Assembly: GCF_036032445.1 (NCBI RefSeq)
Contig: NZ_CP107932.1
Location: 1,986,501 to 2,050,500, forward strand
Direction: 5' to 3'
Source: Nocardia sp. NBC_00416
GTDB lineage: Bacteria > Actinomycetota > Actinomycetes > Mycobacteriales > Mycobacteriaceae
DNA: 64,000 bases
The position numbers and the translations under genes are program-made. Positions 63,001 to 64,000 of this stretch are shown here, in pieces. The notes under the pieces are model-generated. The model was not told the origin of the DNA. It searched no databases and saw nothing but the letters and a program-made list of their open reading frames with translations. The first letter of the stretch is position 1. The number at the start of each line of letters is the position of its first letter.

Positions 63001-64000
63001 GGACCTCACCCCGGCCGAGCATGTGCTGCACCGCCCGGCCCCGCCGGGTACGCAGCGCCTCGCGTTCGGACATCCCCCGGCTCCGCATGATATGCGCGAG
63101 TTCCGTGTGGTCGGTCGTCACTGTCTCGGAGCGGCGGCGGCCCTCCCGGAGTACCTGAACCCGGGTGTTGCCGACCCAGCCGGTCGTGTGCTCCCCGGGT
63201 TGCCCGTCGAGGCCCGGTTGCACCATCACGCCCGCGAATGCGGTCTTGGGCGTGGATTCGTCGTCGGCCAGCTGCGCGACCGCGGACTGTGCCGCGGCGA
63301 TCGCCCCGCGCATCGCCTCTTCGGCTTCGGCGGTGGACAGCCGCCGCCCCTGGCTCGCGGCCGCCTTCAGGTGCTCCATCGCCTTTTCCGCCGCGACCTT
63401 GGCCGCGTGGTGGCCGCCGCCGCTCTCCGATTCGCCATCGGTCACCACGGAGATCCGGATCGGTCCTTCGGGGGTGTGGATCACCGCCGAGATCATCCAA
63501 TCCTCGTTGCGCTGCCGCCCCGCATGGGTTCCGCGGTCGCTGATCCCGAAGATCGAACCGAGATCGGTTTCGAAAGAATCGACGGCCTCGTTGTCGAGGT
63601 CCGCCGGCGGCGGCTGCGCCGGCAGGCTGTCCAGGGAGAAGCGCTCCGCCCACGGCCCGCCGAGAACCGCGACGGGCCGCAGTGCGGGATCGGCCGCCAG
63701 CCGCCGCGCAGCCACCTCGACCTGGTCACCGGCCCGGATCAAACGCTCCCACGCCGGACCGGGATCGTATACCCGCGCATGCTGTTGCGGCGCGGACTGT
63801 CCCTTGAACGCGTCCGTGGCCTGCTGCATGACAATGCGCGCGTCCGTCCACTCCGCCACCGCGGCGGCATAGCGCGTCAGCGCCTGCCGCTGTTCCGGCG
63901 AAAGCGGTCTGCGCTGGGTAGCGCCCAGAAGGTCGGCGAACTCGCCGACCTTCCGCAGCGATTCCTCGAAGCTGTGGACCTTCGTGGAGAAGGAAAAGAG
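1..64000 (-). CDS. Giant multidomain toxin-like protein, internal fragment open at both ends
   Basis: One minus-strand frame (codon low positions equal 2 modulo 3) reads from 64000 to 2 with no stop, giving about 21,333 codons. I read it along its length and found continuous plausible protein. Neither end of the gene is present. Domains seen, N to C: PP2C-like; 18 papain-like Cys-His modules interleaved with about 17 Abhydrolase_8-like segments and long helical stretches; two HExxH zincins; sigma-70-like parts; 19 plus 5 LacI-type HTH units; RsbW-like HATPase; EreA/ChaN-like; DUF2332-like. No signal peptide can be judged because the N-terminus is missing; two short hydrophobic segments occur (16784-16834, 2219-2287). 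It may be related to the large actinobacterial proteins annotated from their papain-fold glutamine deamidase toxin domain, but its size and its regulator-like modules are exceptional. Function is not known. A frameshift in a repeat could alter the true extent, but the frame never breaks here. Confidence 0.95.
2..110 (-). other. Sigma-70 region 4-like HTH, cut by window edge
   Basis: The last visible residues read GLEPFQARCLRLYMDG followed by STVNAIAGIVGRDQRA. This matches the spacing of sigma region 4 (a leading Leu-Pro/Arg helix, a Gly-containing turn, then an EIA-like recognition helix and a small-residue turn). It would be the third sigma-like element in the polypeptide, and the domain continues below position 1. 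The preceding stretch (about 111-328) is an acidic, Ser/Asp-rich linker followed by a short helix. The assignment rests on pattern only. Confidence 0.4.
329..1213 (-). other. DUF2332-like domain
   Basis: Several signature stretches of the DUF2332 family appear in the right order and spacing. GTQTNDPRRARLL stands where the family has an aVQTNExxRaxxL motif. VVPGACGLLEARAHQYRFDF corresponds to the GaSAGLNLxxDrYrYd motif. GCDLDPLHATN corresponds to GxDxxPLdxxd, and a helix ending WDSMLRRYLTPEE matches the hydrophobic helix before the YxxPEE turn. The Ser-Ala-Gly-Leu-Asn core is changed to Ala-Cys-Gly-Leu-Leu, so any activity shared by intact members may be lost. DUF2332 has no established biochemical role that I know of; its motifs recall methyltransferase-like folds. 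Confidence 0.6.
1214..1591 (-). other. Helical linker between papain-like domain 18 and DUF2332-like domain
   Basis: Glu/Arg/Gln-rich sequence, including the pieces SIAGAVASIRRMADWLQED and RNAEEELHFRQQNYIWDAL, predicts amphipathic helices. I recognise no domain. It runs straight into the DUF2332-like region. Confidence 0.5.
1592..2044 (-). other. Papain-like Cys-His-Asp module 18 (Tox-PL type)
   Basis: Candidate nucleophile Cys20663 (codon 2012-2014) lies in EENQCGPMLLRLLQEQN. Candidate His20759 (1724-1726) lies in AEGHCFRLVWRDGDV, and candidate Asp20774 (1679-1681) in VHIDDPGKGLREVF. The NQCGP and DxGKG signatures place it in the same subfamily as modules 3, 8 and 9. In Tox-PL and papain-like toxins this triad performs deamidation or proteolysis; the substrate here is unknown. 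It is the most C-terminal papain-like module visible. Confidence 0.7.
2219..2287 (-). other. Glycine-zipper hydrophobic segment
   Basis: The stretch GGSAAAGAVLGALGGALAGA is a nearly uncharged run of Gly, Ala, Leu and Val with repeated small-xxx-small spacing. Such segments form packed membrane helices in pore or translocation proteins. It sits between the EreA/ChaN-like domain and papain-like module 18. Membrane insertion is inference. Confidence 0.5.
2462..3088 (-). other. EreA/ChaN-like (TIKI superfamily) domain
   Basis: The domain opens with REIVFLADNHGNEMIGTH, a hydrophobic strand ending in Asp-Asn-His20330 (codon 3011-3013). FWAFEAPHNPAF follows about 25 residues later; this is the GExHG...lE arrangement of erythromycin-esterase-like and ChaN-like proteins. 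A later strand, ALMAIHIGAAHAG, then RLHNHSVAMGRETEGV and GLGYRTTTIGFDGG match the family's H-N-x-H...mG...LG...iGf.F.G pattern. The fold is also found in the TIKI-like domain of Pasteurella multocida toxin-type proteins. The likely role is a metal-dependent or esterase-type hydrolase; substrate unknown. Confidence 0.55.
3089..3466 (-). other. Low-complexity charged linker
   Basis: Pro-, Asp- and Ala-rich sequence with an Arg/Lys cluster (RPERKRSRRPSARD) suggests a disordered linker. It begins with LAEGERPTGVSGQDMP, the same tail that follows papain-like modules 4 and 11. No domain recognised. Confidence 0.5.
3467..3919 (-). other. Papain-like Cys-His module 17
   Basis: Cys20040 (3881-3883) lies in LKGDCAPYAVAATAAANQ, and His20128 (3617-3619) in RGAHLAVLTWDPDLD. 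The third residue position carries Glu (IVVKERQDGRE) rather than Asp, as in modules 2, 4, 6, 10 and 11. It is followed by the shared EGERP...DMP tail. Confidence 0.65.
3920..6127 (-). other. Long alpha-helical / coiled-coil stretch
   Basis: Continuous Glu/Arg/Leu/Ala heptad-like sequence, for example RRLEAWSDTVDALEDALYDA and QQRLREVIDSVTEILELRR, with few Gly or Pro except for a Pro/Gly-rich linker at about 5820-6120. It looks like a rigid spacer between the possible ART-like domain and papain-like module 17. No catalytic motif seen. Confidence 0.6.
6128..6757 (-). other. Possible ADP-ribosyltransferase-like domain (weak)
   Basis: The order of elements recalls toxin-type ADP-ribosyltransferases. 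DDYLTGTPEE and a charged helix are followed by DLFLTIPFLSDG, then FWNPGFSAADIGHIP (compare the GFxSTS strand), FVDLGVFLAPKGTRMLWVES, and GIPEIALGHGFTRVVTRSF (compare the E-x-x-L-L-x-x-G-t-x-f-x-V element with the catalytic Glu). The Ser-Thr-Ser core is not intact and I cannot assign the Arg with confidence. Known ART toxins modify host or rival proteins; here the assignment is a guess. Confidence 0.3.
6980..7465 (-). other. Papain-like Cys-His-Asp module 16
   Basis: Cys18857 (7430-7432) lies in DPKICVPLVQAVIHAVVDE, His18943 (7172-7174) in FGDHAFAVVRVTEKLL and Asp18974 (7079-7081) in GDTLVHDNGFAG. The HAFAVVRV...GD..V.DN...G.W..G element is shared with modules 12 and 14, making a distinct subfamily with a longer insert between His and Asp (about 30 residues). 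Confidence 0.7.
7466..9090 (-). other. Alpha-helical stretch
   Basis: Helical, charged sequence with elements such as DRLHRIEALATVRRRIAAQQ and LTLRAAELELKAEQLMLARN. It resembles the spacer stretches before other papain-like modules. No domain or active-site motif recognised. Confidence 0.55.
9091..11290 (-). other. Two Abhydrolase_8-like degenerate segments plus helices
   Basis: The leader LHPEVIGAAEGIPWSVRDEV followed by NRAELARLRAW (about 10640-10780) matches the P..IGnldGiPa.aRDeaNR signature that precedes the Abhydrolase_8 (DUF1023) core. FVLGYGPEDATDLTGYV (about 10450-10490) stands at the aVGDPdtAdxVavxvPG strand. A second core begins near 9690 (LQPLALPLGDGDPSDRAAV, then ITVFVSAQEPTPAALRAAL) and parallels one at about 41.4 kb. 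No GxSxG nucleophile is visible. Helices fill 10800-11290. Confidence 0.5.
11291..11665 (-). other. Papain-like Cys-His-Asp module 15
   Basis: Cys17454 (11639-11641) lies in LPSFCMPAAVMVIKALTG, His17533 (11402-11404) in DDGHTYVVVNDNG and Asp17548 (11357-11359) in RLVVVDWNGVVVHDF. The C..A...HTY.V...VVVD.NG pattern is a textbook papain-like toxin core and is closest to module 13. Confidence 0.75.
11666..13264 (-). other. Helical stretch with a papain-like relic lacking His
   Basis: Mostly helical. A short beta segment at about 12300-12410 (GSKASALVVEVQPDGAIARY, then VVTNQDGVLVKV) aligns with the second half of module 15, but the catalytic-His position has been lost (ARYVVTNQDG against HTYVVVNDNG). 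The same relic occurs at 19205-19330, so the 13.7-11.3 and 20.6-18.2 kb blocks are paralogous. Confidence 0.5.
13265..13740 (-). other. Papain-like Cys-His-Asp module 14
   Basis: Cys16771 (13688-13690) lies in GLVCGREVQLRLQQLLGE, His16857 (13430-13432) in TGAHAFAVMRVNAALAA and Asp16884 (13349-13351) in GDVVVFDNADPV. It is followed by GGWLVGEEAIAAW, as in modules 12 and 16. Confidence 0.7.
13741..14563 (-). other. Ala-rich coiled coil and linker
   Basis: About 14060-14215 encodes an Ala/Glu heptad run (AAKAAVAAAETALAESEG, then ALAEARAALEAATAALAQAE), a strong coiled-coil candidate. It is followed by a short beta stretch (LAGRAHVSISGEPGNRVMTV) and an acidic linker into papain-like module 14. 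Confidence 0.6.
14564..15115 (-). other. RsbW-like HATPase (anti-sigma kinase fold)
   Basis: After VGKVRAWLVEFLKNQKLPED comes the helix ARRALSEWGGNALNHTDG, which matches the N-box helix (SElvtNAvxHt) of actinobacterial anti-sigma HATPases with Asn16334 (14999-15001) and the following His kept. VLVEVLDGSTRFPPP matches the G1 box (V.D.s...P). An acidic insert (DADEADDADDAEGSDAAAAD) is followed by ERNRGRLVVRESMDQLGA, the RGRGLxLV element, and then YRKVVWFAIF, the terminal GKxVWfel strand. Such proteins bind ATP and sequester sigma factors or phosphorylate an antagonist. Here the domain lies C-terminal to the sigma-like segment of the same polypeptide. Confidence 0.7.
15116..16120 (-). other. Unassigned region between sigma-like and RsbW-like domains
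   Basis: Mixed alpha/beta sequence. The part at about 15150-15380 (REVQVDVVVTGAALSDESMV; AERWQLESTADADTLRFEF) could be a degenerate first HATPase lobe, because it ends in the RWgv...LxFEL pattern of such kinases. The remainder (about 15400-16100) is helical with no family I recognise. Confidence 0.35.
16121..16699 (-). other. Sigma-70-like segment 2 (region 2-like and region 4-like)
   Basis: RRELVRAAQSGDPKKLRELR and the helices up to NVRSWLDDQVERVLGEHRWF follow the sigma region 2 pattern (AAq.GD...l..L, then a WL..i helix; about 16436-16699). ALRIALRQLPPAQRWIVRQR followed by FEHGRDLSVIAAAAKRPVQE (about 16121-16330) resembles region 4. The -10 recognition residues are not clearly conserved, so promoter binding is doubtful. 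It follows the 5-HTH array and the short hydrophobic segment. Confidence 0.5.
16784..16834 (-). other. Short hydrophobic, possibly membrane-spanning segment
   Basis: FGTLMMTIATLPLALLT is a 17-residue hydrophobic run flanked by Arg/Pro on one side and Lys-Asn-Gly-rich sequence on the other. It separates the HTH array from the sigma-like segment. It is short for a full span, so this is tentative. Confidence 0.35.
16877..17843 (-). repeat. Array of five LacI-type helix-turn-helix units
   Basis: Five units of about 50 residues each carry the LacI headpiece pattern (T..dVA..AGVs..TV...l.g....v....r..i..aa..LgY). Clear examples are MATAQEVAAAAGVTPETVRE and STQAAVAWVAGYSTTTVGKL followed by NIRAAARLVGY. 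Unit starts fall near 17843, 17650, 17490, 17175 and 17026. In normal LacI-family proteins a single copy binds an operator; here the units are chained and there is no sugar-binding domain. Confidence 0.7.
17844..18235 (-). other. Charged linker
   Basis: Glu/Ser-rich helix (RLSESERARLFAYSDEYHRL), an acidic Ser/Asp stretch (about 18000-18080) and a Pro-Ser-rich piece lead into the HTH array. No domain recognised. Confidence 0.45.
18236..18610 (-). other. Papain-like Cys-His-Asp module 13
   Basis: Cys15139 (18584-18586) lies in RLGPCAPDAVLGARTITG, His15216 (18353-18355) in GPGGHAYLVKSIHG and Asp15231 (18308-18310) in RLVVVDNNGIVLYDF. The spacing and motifs are nearly those of module 15. It sits directly N-terminal to the 5-HTH array. 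Confidence 0.75.
18611..20200 (-). other. Helical stretch with papain-like relic
   Basis: Helical overall. The segment at about 19205-19330 (GLGRGASALVMERTNDGD, CYVLTNRNDTIVRID) is the paralogue of the relic at 12300-12410, with the catalytic-His position replaced by Arg. It parallels the layout between modules 14 and 15. Confidence 0.5.
20201..20650 (-). other. Papain-like Cys-His-Asp module 12
   Basis: Cys14462 (20615-20617) lies in QVPLCGPWVQAVIAVGAG, His14551 (20348-20350) in QPFEHAVAVVRVNELLA and Asp14580 (20261-20263) in GQVAVFDGGWIVGDDAVW. It belongs to the subfamily of modules 14 and 16. Confidence 0.7.
20651..21760 (-). other. Alpha-helical stretch
   Basis: Charged helical sequence (RTRIDALETMGTRLAEAFET; AAADAELRWFLERAHLLAGL) separating hydrolase-like segments from module 12. 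No motif recognised. Confidence 0.5.
21761..23400 (-). other. Two Abhydrolase_8-like degenerate segments
   Basis: LLVAERWATHQNDHPPVRLL (about 23.05 kb) opens the first segment. WPRYVRRLLMQWHPDVLGSA followed by VGLPYRVRSAG (about 22.4 kb) matches the P..lG...G.P...R signature. VGLGSPDTANQVNRLELD (22118-22162) matches the GDPdTAxxV strand of a second segment, which continues to LHPYGRRPESHLLG. The order parallels 44.2-46.1 kb, where the same LDPYGRRPENY motif occurs. No nucleophile Ser motif seen. Confidence 0.5.
23660..24110 (-). other. Papain-like Cys-His module 11
   Basis: Cys13320 (24041-24043) lies in APKICAADAMWFTSDFLG, and His13398 (23807-23809) in STGAHMFVLYRGTDG, followed by VWVHERNGHQVVD with Glu at the third position. 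It is the closest relative of module 4; both have APTDG/GPTDG upstream and LA.GES.GRP..DMPG downstream. Confidence 0.75.
24111..26469 (-). other. Helical stretch with one hydrolase-like strand
   Basis: Mostly helical coiled-coil-like sequence. At about 25950-26060, LTVALGDTDNVTRIYVVTQL recalls the Abhydrolase_8 GDPdTAxxVxVV strand. The whole stretch is paralogous to 49880-52471 (a matching strand lies near 52005). Confidence 0.5.
26470..27184 (-). other. Abhydrolase_8-like degenerate segment
   Basis: QVRMGIGDVANADTLIWFEA (about 26800-26850) matches the GDPdTAxxVavxvPG strand. VAMIMTIDYDF stands at the family's vAtvaWlgYd strand. NVVLYGRRGGSDVVGIAARN stands at the nucleophile elbow, where GHSYGS has become GRRGGS, so the catalytic Ser position is not conserved. 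Paralogue of 52472-53062. Confidence 0.5.
27185..27990 (-). other. Beta-rich module of unknown family (copy 2)
   Basis: Begins NADELFRVDGMSFLGRVAGI and contains ATWAADSATAP, LQVKAVPGRLRVTMSDRGTA and QWYRSGMERTESGREIWFEI. The same order of motifs occurs at 53063-54163, so this is a real repeated module. I do not recognise the family. Confidence 0.5.
28150..28560 (-). other. Papain-like Cys-His module 10
   Basis: Cys11829 (28514-28516) lies in APLDCLPKAALDMWAELG, and His11909 (28274-28276) in PQWGHAVNVKRAADG, followed by TVVVHEFGVDVAFEEW with Glu at the third position. It follows the 19-HTH array and a Pro-rich linker. Confidence 0.7.
28561..28775 (-). other. Pro-rich linker
   Basis: Sequence such as GRPELTAPPPLPTALPPTPP is an extended Pro-rich tether between the last HTH unit and papain-like module 10. 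Confidence 0.6.
28778..32620 (-). repeat. Array of nineteen LacI-type helix-turn-helix units
   Basis: I count 19 consecutive units of about 50-75 residues with the LacI headpiece pattern. Examples: RRYTMADVARESGVGYTQVR, RQPSQQEVASHAGVSQQTVS and ATLADVARLAGVTWRTSRIL, each followed by a third helix ending in LGY/IGF-type residues. Four units are preceded by an extra ID..f...RF.P..F....fvPG.F motif. Units 7-12 and 13-18 form a six-unit block duplicated with a 1,365 bp period (GGCGAA anchor at 31346 and 29981). In known LacI-family regulators one headpiece per chain binds DNA as a dimer. A tandem array like this could give extended DNA binding or could have become a structural repeat. Confidence 0.75.
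32780..33960 (-). other. Sigma-70-like segment 1
   Basis: QPLLAAARSGDPEASRRASV, then RDIRDWLLDIAPRAIERRVA (33650-33960), fits sigma region 2 (ll.AAr.GD..A, then WL..IA). Two region 4-like HTHs follow. The first is GGFREYFNLRFLRGLSPEQA with GGIMGIAE (about 33120-33270). The second is ALPERDKTLFYLTVMRGEPL with MMLTRSAAASLRSRAETKLV (32783-32945). It lies directly N-terminal to the 19-HTH array, the reverse of the order in the 16-18 kb cluster. Confidence 0.5.
34090..34520 (-). other. Papain-like Cys-His-Asp module 9
   Basis: Cys9836 (34493-34495) lies in EGNQCGPLTMGDVGDVTG, His9925 (34226-34228) in GRLGHAYWLVRRVDESG and Asp9945 (34166-34168) in ELRDPGKGVFRPNF. It is nearly identical to module 8. 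Confidence 0.75.
34755..35400 (-). other. HExxH zincin (metallopeptidase-like) domain, copy 2
   Basis: The zinc-binding motif HELMH (34970-34984, first His is residue 9673) lies in SHVLRHELMHVVHTHYNIN. Sixty-nine residues later comes NKEVLAEGSVAG, whose Glu9742 (34775-34777) could be the third zinc ligand, as in HExxH...E toxins. FIGWEGRDV and the strand before the helix complete a compact domain. Likely role: zinc-dependent protein cleavage; substrate unknown. It directly precedes papain-like module 9. Confidence 0.7.
35401..36700 (-). other. Helical region of duplicated unit, copy 2
   Basis: Coiled-coil-like region opening SADLEVLRSDRFEQELAAWE, then DRPEITVKFGWGDELTVETV (a small beta element). 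It is more AT-rich and has more rare codons than the rest of the gene. Paralogue of 38130-39460. Confidence 0.6.
36850..37280 (-). other. Papain-like Cys-His-Asp module 8
   Basis: Cys8917 (37250-37252) lies in EDNQCGPLTMRDVGEVTG, His9006 (36983-36985) in GRLGHAYWLVRRVDESG and Asp9026 (36923-36925) in ELRDSGKGVFRPNF. Confidence 0.75.
37490..38130 (-). other. HExxH zincin (metallopeptidase-like) domain, copy 1
   Basis: The motif HEFVH (37709-37723, first His is residue 8760) lies in SHTLRHEFVHVVDCYYNIN, and the candidate third ligand Glu8829 (37514-37516) in NMEVLAEGSVAG. FIGWEGRDVHLDLIESADRT and RNHYQSIAIDRRAV are shared with copy 2. Both active-site signatures survive in both copies, which argues that the activity is kept. 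Confidence 0.7.
38131..39460 (-). other. Helical region of duplicated unit, copy 1
   Basis: SADLEVLRSDRFEQELAARE and the helices that follow are paralogous to 35401-36700. A stretch near 38440-38520 differs from copy 2 and contains the inverted sequence CCAGGCCGATGGGCCTGG, a possible hairpin inside the coding region. Confidence 0.6.
39530..40084 (-). other. Papain-like Cys-His-Asp module 7
   Basis: Cys7983 (40052-40054) lies in EGGPANCTTHVVNSQRAT, His8089 (39734-39736) in KVGSHAYEMYVDDDG and Asp8105 (39686-39688) in TVRVRDWIQHDSPD. The Cys-His spacing (106 residues) is the longest of the set. Confidence 0.65.
40085..42595 (-). other. Three Abhydrolase_8-like degenerate segments plus helices
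   Basis: Strands at GDPdTA-type positions: TVFLYGNPATAATVLVVVAD (about 42250-42290), SSGSVTVFVTHGPSTPDTLR (about 41.4 kb, weak) and RMALSFGDIDTTRRVHVRVT (about 40490-40520), the last preceded by ATTLPGHPPVLALSLG. VVGLGDGRAVAKIA (about 42.0 kb) sits where GHSYG would be. Helical spacers lie at 40.6-41.1 kb. No Ser nucleophile visible. Confidence 0.45.
42596..43039 (-). other. Papain-like Cys-His module 6
   Basis: Cys6997 (43010-43012) lies in DGPPNCLPTAANRLVAFR, and His7080 (42761-42763) in RAGGHAFEIEYEGNH, followed by LVVHEWVDGEE with Glu at the third position. The NCLP.AANR motif is typical of actinobacterial papain-fold toxin domains. Confidence 0.75.
43040..44224 (-). other. Alpha-helical stretch
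   Basis: Long charged helices (RRRELLSAQADRLHSLAQQR; RARIEDRIHT-like repeats). No motif recognised. It lies between the hydrolase-like pair at 44.2-46.1 kb and papain-like module 6. Confidence 0.5.
44225..46084 (-). other. Two Abhydrolase_8-like degenerate segments
   Basis: VAERWAAHLPGHPPVRLLAF then PMLAVGDVSSARELLVQVAD (about 45460-45590) matches the start of the fold. TWPPYVHRILVELYAEVLAE then APGLPTAVRDKARRS (about 44.8-44.9 kb) matches the P...G.P..aRD..R signature. WGMTVAFGDPDTAQRVYWGV (about 44577-44640) is the clearest GDPDTA strand in the window. LDPYGRRPENYLRGY is shared with 21.8 kb. Catalytic Ser not seen. Confidence 0.55.
46085..46519 (-). other. Papain-like Cys-His-Asp module 5
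   Basis: Cys5836 (46493-46495) lies in DADRYTCLPDATDAANRL, His5921 (46238-46240) in DEVGSHAVTVYRDGK and Asp5936 (46193-46195) in TVRVIDNGEDLEFWQW. Confidence 0.75.
46520..48139 (-). other. Alpha-helical stretch
   Basis: Continuous helical sequence (AEQRDKAAAQLRRLGALTER; RLTAEFDARLDRLPRMAREL) with no recognised motif. Confidence 0.5.
48140..49429 (-). other. Two Abhydrolase_8-like degenerate segments
   Basis: LPVHLVSYGDGALVIEFGDR followed by HQIWFVPPNAAES (about 48.85-48.95 kb) and PELTVRSTRPTTFVTVGDPR followed by TADQVVVLVNGRPG (about 48385-48460) match the strand before the family's PG loop. VAVVVLQADD stands at the W.GYd position. The nucleophile elbow is absent. Confidence 0.5.
49430..49879 (-). 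other. Papain-like Cys-His module 4
   Basis: Cys4726 (49823-49825) lies in VPKICAVDALWFVALVLG, and His4804 (49589-49591) in DAGAHMFVMYRGEDG, followed by VWVHERKGHEVVD. GPTDGIRETPPAQ upstream and LAEGESPGRPGADMPGG downstream are shared with module 11. Papain-fold deamidase or peptidase toxin domains use Cys and His this way. Confidence 0.75.
49880..52471 (-). other. Helical stretch, paralogue of 24.1-26.5 kb
   Basis: Coiled-coil-like helices with one hydrolase-like strand near 52005 (SVVAIGNTGSPTSLAVYLSV). The order of motifs (DPWNP..., LVRSMDRLP, the strand, long helices, PTDGI) matches 24111-26469. Confidence 0.55.
52472..53062 (-). other. Abhydrolase_8-like degenerate segment
   Basis: ARAVVGDPERAETVIWYQAG (about 52810-52860) matches the GDPdTAxxV strand, and VAMILTVDYDF the following strand. 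TVLLVGRRGSSAVVENAAG (about 52484-52520) occupies the GHSYGS position without the Ser arrangement. It pairs with 26470-27184. Confidence 0.55.
53063..54163 (-). other. Beta-rich module of unknown family (copy 1)
   Basis: IADEVFTGFGLVDNAWFRAE, EWAADSATAP, IDIQAVEGRLRVTLSDDSDQ and EKWYRSGVERAGAAGRRVWF repeat the motif order of 27185-27990. Family not recognised. Confidence 0.5.
54164..55159 (-). other. Abhydrolase_8-like degenerate segment
   Basis: VAERWATQMPGHPPIHLLSI, TVLTVGSVREMNKLVVHVTA (about 54790-54850), then QWPPYARRALLLRYPHVLAV and VPGLPQSVRYAVAA (about 54.2 kb) follow the order of the clearer segment at 44.2-46.1 kb. ISVTG-type nucleophile sequence not found. Confidence 0.5.
55160..55705 (-). 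other. Papain-like Cys-His-Asp module 3
   Basis: Cys2776 (55673-55675) lies in AHELNQCARAVLTDFARQ, His2879 (55364-55366) in GAVGHTYWLRRTVDEAG and Asp2899 (55304-55306) in HIERRDVGRGVYERD. It is in the same subfamily as modules 8, 9 and 18. Confidence 0.7.
55706..57916 (-). other. Alpha-helical / coiled-coil stretch
   Basis: Very long charged helices, for example RTRSELEKQRDGAERELLAY, ETLDRFAAEIVVLEERLELS and HRDLSNRLARLDTQLLQVGD. No catalytic motif seen. Confidence 0.6.
57917..58324 (-). other. Papain-like Cys-His module 2
   Basis: Cys1906 (58283-58285) lies in GDTPQLCAGVSMWFGEKV, and His1983 (58052-58054) in DVGAHMFVVYRGDDG, followed by VRVHEYTAGQVRDV with Glu at the third position. GPTDGV upstream and LQPGEEPPDHPGVDHPGR downstream relate it to modules 4 and 11. 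Confidence 0.7.
58325..60439 (-). other. Alpha-helical / coiled-coil stretch
   Basis: Helical sequence (RIDRIEARAGRIVELRQRLH; RDHDRAVRELEQFLAAGERI) with a Pro-rich piece just before module 2. No domain recognised. Confidence 0.6.
60440..60946 (-). other. Papain-like Cys-His-Asp module 1
   Basis: Cys1040 (60881-60883) lies in GIANDCFPVAARIALERA, His1142 (60575-60577) in GVVGAHAVAIYRERG and Asp1157 (60530-60532) in EVRVRDGKGPSIDFESWW. It is the most N-terminal papain-like module seen. Confidence 0.75.
60947..61603 (-). other. Abhydrolase_8-like degenerate segment
   Basis: IAWNWTDPKTQRALIQALPE, then EGFPPAARDEATRLMLRRRR, matches the W..l....r.aLi...P..iGn.dG.Pa.aRDeanR leader. LLVIGDLAAAETVSIHAVD (about 61275-61310) and TAAVVWVG follow. 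RLVGHLDVGVAARAAD (61020-61060) is a recognisable GHSYGSvvaarAA elbow in which Ser is replaced by Leu, so the hydrolase looks inactive. Confidence 0.6.
61604..62791 (-). other. Alpha-helical stretch after PP2C-like domain
   Basis: Helices such as GPRREYAALAQEYERWWTEL and ERVLVAAQRYHVAAERVRTL. A Pro-rich piece joins it to the PP2C-like domain. No domain recognised. Confidence 0.55.
62792..63565 (-). other. PP2C-type Ser/Thr phosphatase-like domain
   Basis: Window residues 146-403. Motif order follows the PstP/Stp1 type. FGISDRGTHAGRQRNED is the G.R..NED motif. ISVVTDGESESGGGHHAAK is the v.DG.Gg..aG..A motif (metal Asp codon 63437-63439). TTGWVGNTRVQVLREG stands at v.nvGDSRaYl.r.g. ATDIVLIDTDGLW is the D.lLl.SDGL motif (Asp codon 62936-62938). 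GNDNITLTMV is the terminal DNiT motif (62819-62821). The Asp of GDS is replaced by Asn (63167-63169), so metal binding may be altered. Intact family members remove phosphate from Ser/Thr; here the domain is embedded in the giant chain. Confidence 0.8.
63566..64000 (-). other. Helical lead-in to PP2C-like domain, cut by window edge
   Basis: Starts mid-protein. Contains helices SFEESLRKVGEFADLLGATQ and WERLIRAGDQVEVAARRLAA. No domain recognised; the protein continues above 64000. Confidence 0.5.

Noticed and set aside
1-64000. Several adjacent genes in an operon on the minus strand
   Set aside because: Separate genes would need stop codons between domains; none is present in the frame, and inter-domain sequence is linker or helix rather than intergenic sequence with ribosome binding sites.
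1-64000. A giant polyketide synthase or non-ribosomal peptide synthetase, the usual explanation for huge actinobacterial genes
   Set aside because: No ketosynthase, acyltransferase, condensation, adenylation or carrier-protein signatures were seen; the repeated cores are papain-like and Abhydrolase_8-like instead.
1-64000. CRISPR arrays, tRNA or rRNA genes
   Set aside because: No short regularly spaced direct repeats, cloverleaf sequences or rRNA-like conserved stretches were noticed; the window is coding throughout.
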